NCBI GenBank assembly: GCA_964497585.1
Contig: CAZCDS010000004.1
Coordinates: forward strand, 124,001 to 188,000
Reading direction: 5' to 3'
DNA length: 64,000 nucleotides
From: CAZCDS01 sp964497585
GTDB lineage: Bacteria > Desulfobacterota > Desulfomonilia > Desulfomonilales > Desulfomonilaceae
Shown: positions 62,648-64,000 of the stretch, in pieces
How positions within the stretch are numbered: the first letter of the stretch is position 1
Layout of the letters: every line of letters starts with the position of its first letter
The notes under the pieces: generated by a model
Database searches by the model: none
Seen by the model: only the letters and a program-made list of their open reading frames with translations
Told to the model about the DNA's origin: nothing
Program-made: the position numbers and the translations under genes

Positions 62648-64000
62648 TTACTTTCCCATCGGAGTCTGCAACATCTGCAGGACCTGATCGATTGTGAAGC
62701 TGGCTGCCTTTTGTCGGGGCGGGAACTCTTTAAAGGTATTTATGAAATTGCCGACATATCCTTGAGCCGGTAGCAACAAGAAAGCATGGTCAAGATACCA
62801 ATCCCAGTAAGTATTCGAGGTAATGCTCCCCTTCTCGTACGGATCCATGCGCAAGTTAAAGAGCCAGGGGATTCGCGTCTTCACGTACGGTTCTCCCCAC
62901 ACCAACATGGTCCCCGGAGCCCTCTGCTGGGCGAAGACCACCTTCCAGTTGTCATAGCGGAGCGCAGTCAGATCACCGTCGTCGGAAAAGTAGAAGAACT
63001 CTTGCCGTGGGCTCTTTTGCTCTTTACCGGTCAGGTACGGCAGGAAATTGTACCCGTCGAGATGGACCTTGAAGGTCCTATCCCCCGCCTTGTAGCCCTT
63101 CAGCAACTTCTCCTTCACGTCCGGCATCCCCGCAGCCGCAAGCAGAGTCGGCATCCAGTCCAGGTGAGCCATGATGTCATTGGAGACCGAGCCCGGCTTG
63201 ATCTTTCCCGGCCAGCGCACCATTGCAGGTACCCGGTACGCTCCCTCCCAGTTGGAGTTCTTCTCATTGCGGAAAGGCGTCATTGCCGCGTCCGGCCACG
63301 TGTTCATGTGAGGACCGTTGTCCGTGCTGTAGAAGACAATGGTGTTGTCGGCAATGCCAAGGTCGTCGATCTTCTTGAGTACCGTGCCGACGTTCTTGTC
63401 ATGGTCGATCATGACGTCGTGGTAGACGCTCTGCCAGCGACCTGCCTGCCCAACGCTCTTCGGCTTCGCGTGCGTGCGGAAGTGCATATGCGTGAAATTC
63501 ACCCAAACGAAGAAAGGCTTTCCCGCCTTGTGCTGATTGTCGATGAATTCCACCGCACGGTTGGCGATATCGTCATCGATCGTTTCCATGCGCTTCTTGG
63601 TAAGCGGTCCGGTATCTTCGATTTTCTGCTTACCACCGGGGAGGGCGAAGCTGTGGATGACTCCCCGTGGGCCATATTTCTTTTTAAACTCAGGATCTTT
63701 CGGGTAATCAGGATGCTCCGGTTCCTCTTCTGCGTTGAGATGGTACAGGTTGCCGTAGAATTCATCAAAGCCGTGATTCGTAGGCAAGAACTCGTCCTTG
63801 TCCCCCAAGTGGTTTTTGCCGAATTGCCCGGTGGCGTAGCCGAGCGCCTTCAGAAGTTCAGCGATGGTCGGGTCTTCTTTGCGAAGACCGAGGTCCGCAC
63901 CTGGCATGCCGACCTTGCTGAGACCGGTTCGGAAGACGCTCTGACCGGTGATAAAGGCTGATCGGCCTGCAGTACAGCTCTGCTCACCGTAGTAGTCGGT
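62648..64000 (-). CDS. Arylsulfatase-type sulfatase, N-terminus cut by window edge
   Basis: 450 codons open to the window edge. Near the visible start, SCTAGRSAFITGQSVFRTG carries the sulfatase signature C-x-A-x-R, in which the Cys becomes formylglycine. Further motifs are FGKNHLGDKDEF, NFTHMHFRTHAKPKS, FYSTDNGPHMNTWPDAA (metal ligands D and N) and EGAYRVPAMVRWPGKI. It is an alkaline-phosphatase-fold sulfatase, probably periplasmic, cleaving sulfate esters. The first residues, including any signal peptide, are outside the window. A sulfatase-maturing enzyme is not seen here. Confidence 0.9.
   Translation of the reverse strand, partial: TDYYGEQSCTAGRSAFITGQSVFRTGLSKVGMPGADLGLRKEDPTIAELLKALGYATGQFGKNHLGDKDEFLPTNHGFDEFYGNLYHLNAEEEPEHPDYPKDPEFKKKYGPRGVIHSFALPGGKQKIEDTGPLTKKRMETIDDDIANRAVEFIDNQHKAGKPFFVWVNFTHMHFRTHAKPKSVGQAGRWQSVYHDVMIDHDKNVGTVLKKIDDLGIADNTIVFYSTDNGPHMNTWPDAAMTPFRNEKNSNWEGAYRVPAMVRWPGKIKPGSVSNDIMAHLDWMPTLLAAAGMPDVKEKLLKGYKAGDRTFKVHLDGYNFLPYLTGKEQKSPRQEFFYFSDDGDLTALRYDNWKVVFAQQRAPGTMLVWGEPYVKTRIPWLFNLRMDPYEKGSITSNTYWDWYLDHAFLLLPAQGYVGNFINTFKEFPPRQKAASFTIDQVLQMLQTPMGK

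Noticed and set aside
62786..63961. 391-residue plus-strand frame
   Set aside because: Antisense shadow of the sulfatase, which carries the C-T-A-G-R signature.
1..64000. CRISPR arrays or Cas genes
   Set aside because: No regularly spaced direct repeats and no Cas-like protein seen. The 43-bp pair is only two copies, 656 bases apart.

Overview
The window looks like accessory chromosome from a Gram-negative bacterium, most likely a Desulfobacterota (Deltaproteobacteria)-type organism. This is inferred from gene content: a PEP-CTERM/EPS-type polysaccharide deacetylase, a sigma-54 promoter with enhancer-like palindromes, tripartite RND pumps, a lone LivF-type ATPase beside an acyl-CoA ligase, and several IS remnants. 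Base composition looks moderately GC-rich. No rRNA and no convincing intact tRNA was seen. The species cannot be named from the sequence alone.

Region 1 (1-27 kb) is a large exopolysaccharide/surface-glycan locus, mostly on the minus strand. It runs from a chain-length determinant cut by the window edge (1-267, with a sigma-54 promoter upstream) through an operon of methyltransferase, deacetylase, GT4, GT-C membrane protein, CapK-like adenylase and CapA-like protein (1276-8627). Next comes a polytopic polymerase candidate (8882-10132). A plus-strand pair follows (a second deacetylase-fold protein and a FemAB-like acyltransferase, 10576-12615). The rest is GT4, two GT-C proteins, AAC(3)-like acetyltransferase, a GT2/six-hairpin fusion, GT4, B12-radical SAM protein, Wzx-type flippase and a FlaA1/CapD-type sugar-nucleotide dehydratase (24901-26913). 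Together they could make a modified nucleotide sugar, assemble and decorate a lipid-linked glycan, flip it, polymerise it and control its length.

Region 2 (27-32 kb) holds an acyl-CoA ligase overlapping a LivF-type ABC ATPase, a YjbQ protein, and a secreted NlpC/P60-like protein with an EF-hand-like insert. Region 3 (32.6-44.1 kb) has two tripartite RND efflux systems in tandem. Next to them are a broken outer-membrane factor and a truncated second copy of the NlpC-like gene, which are signs of duplication and decay.

Region 4 (44.1-50.8 kb) has a DUF347 membrane protein, a three-gene ABC-2 exporter, a PepSY protein, a small secreted protein and an OmpR-type two-component system. The PepSY gene and the small secreted gene are preceded by the same 43-bp sequence, which suggests a shared regulon.

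Region 5 (50.8-64 kb) is mobile and decayed. It holds a lone peptide with a RiPP-type Gly-Gly leader, an inverse-autotransporter barrel split by an in-frame TGA, a reverse-transcriptase fragment, a MITE-like inverted repeat, a tRNA-like sequence and an IS630 element with defined ends. It also has a DUF169-CoaE fusion, an ISL3 remnant, a DUF4239 remnant, an unknown membrane protein, a secreted HAD phosphatase and a sulfatase cut by the window edge. The most notable unexplained signals are the RiPP-like precursor, the DUF169-CoaE fusion, the duplicated 43-bp promoter element, the sigma-54/palindrome control region and the EF-hand/NlpC-like protein with its truncated paralogue.
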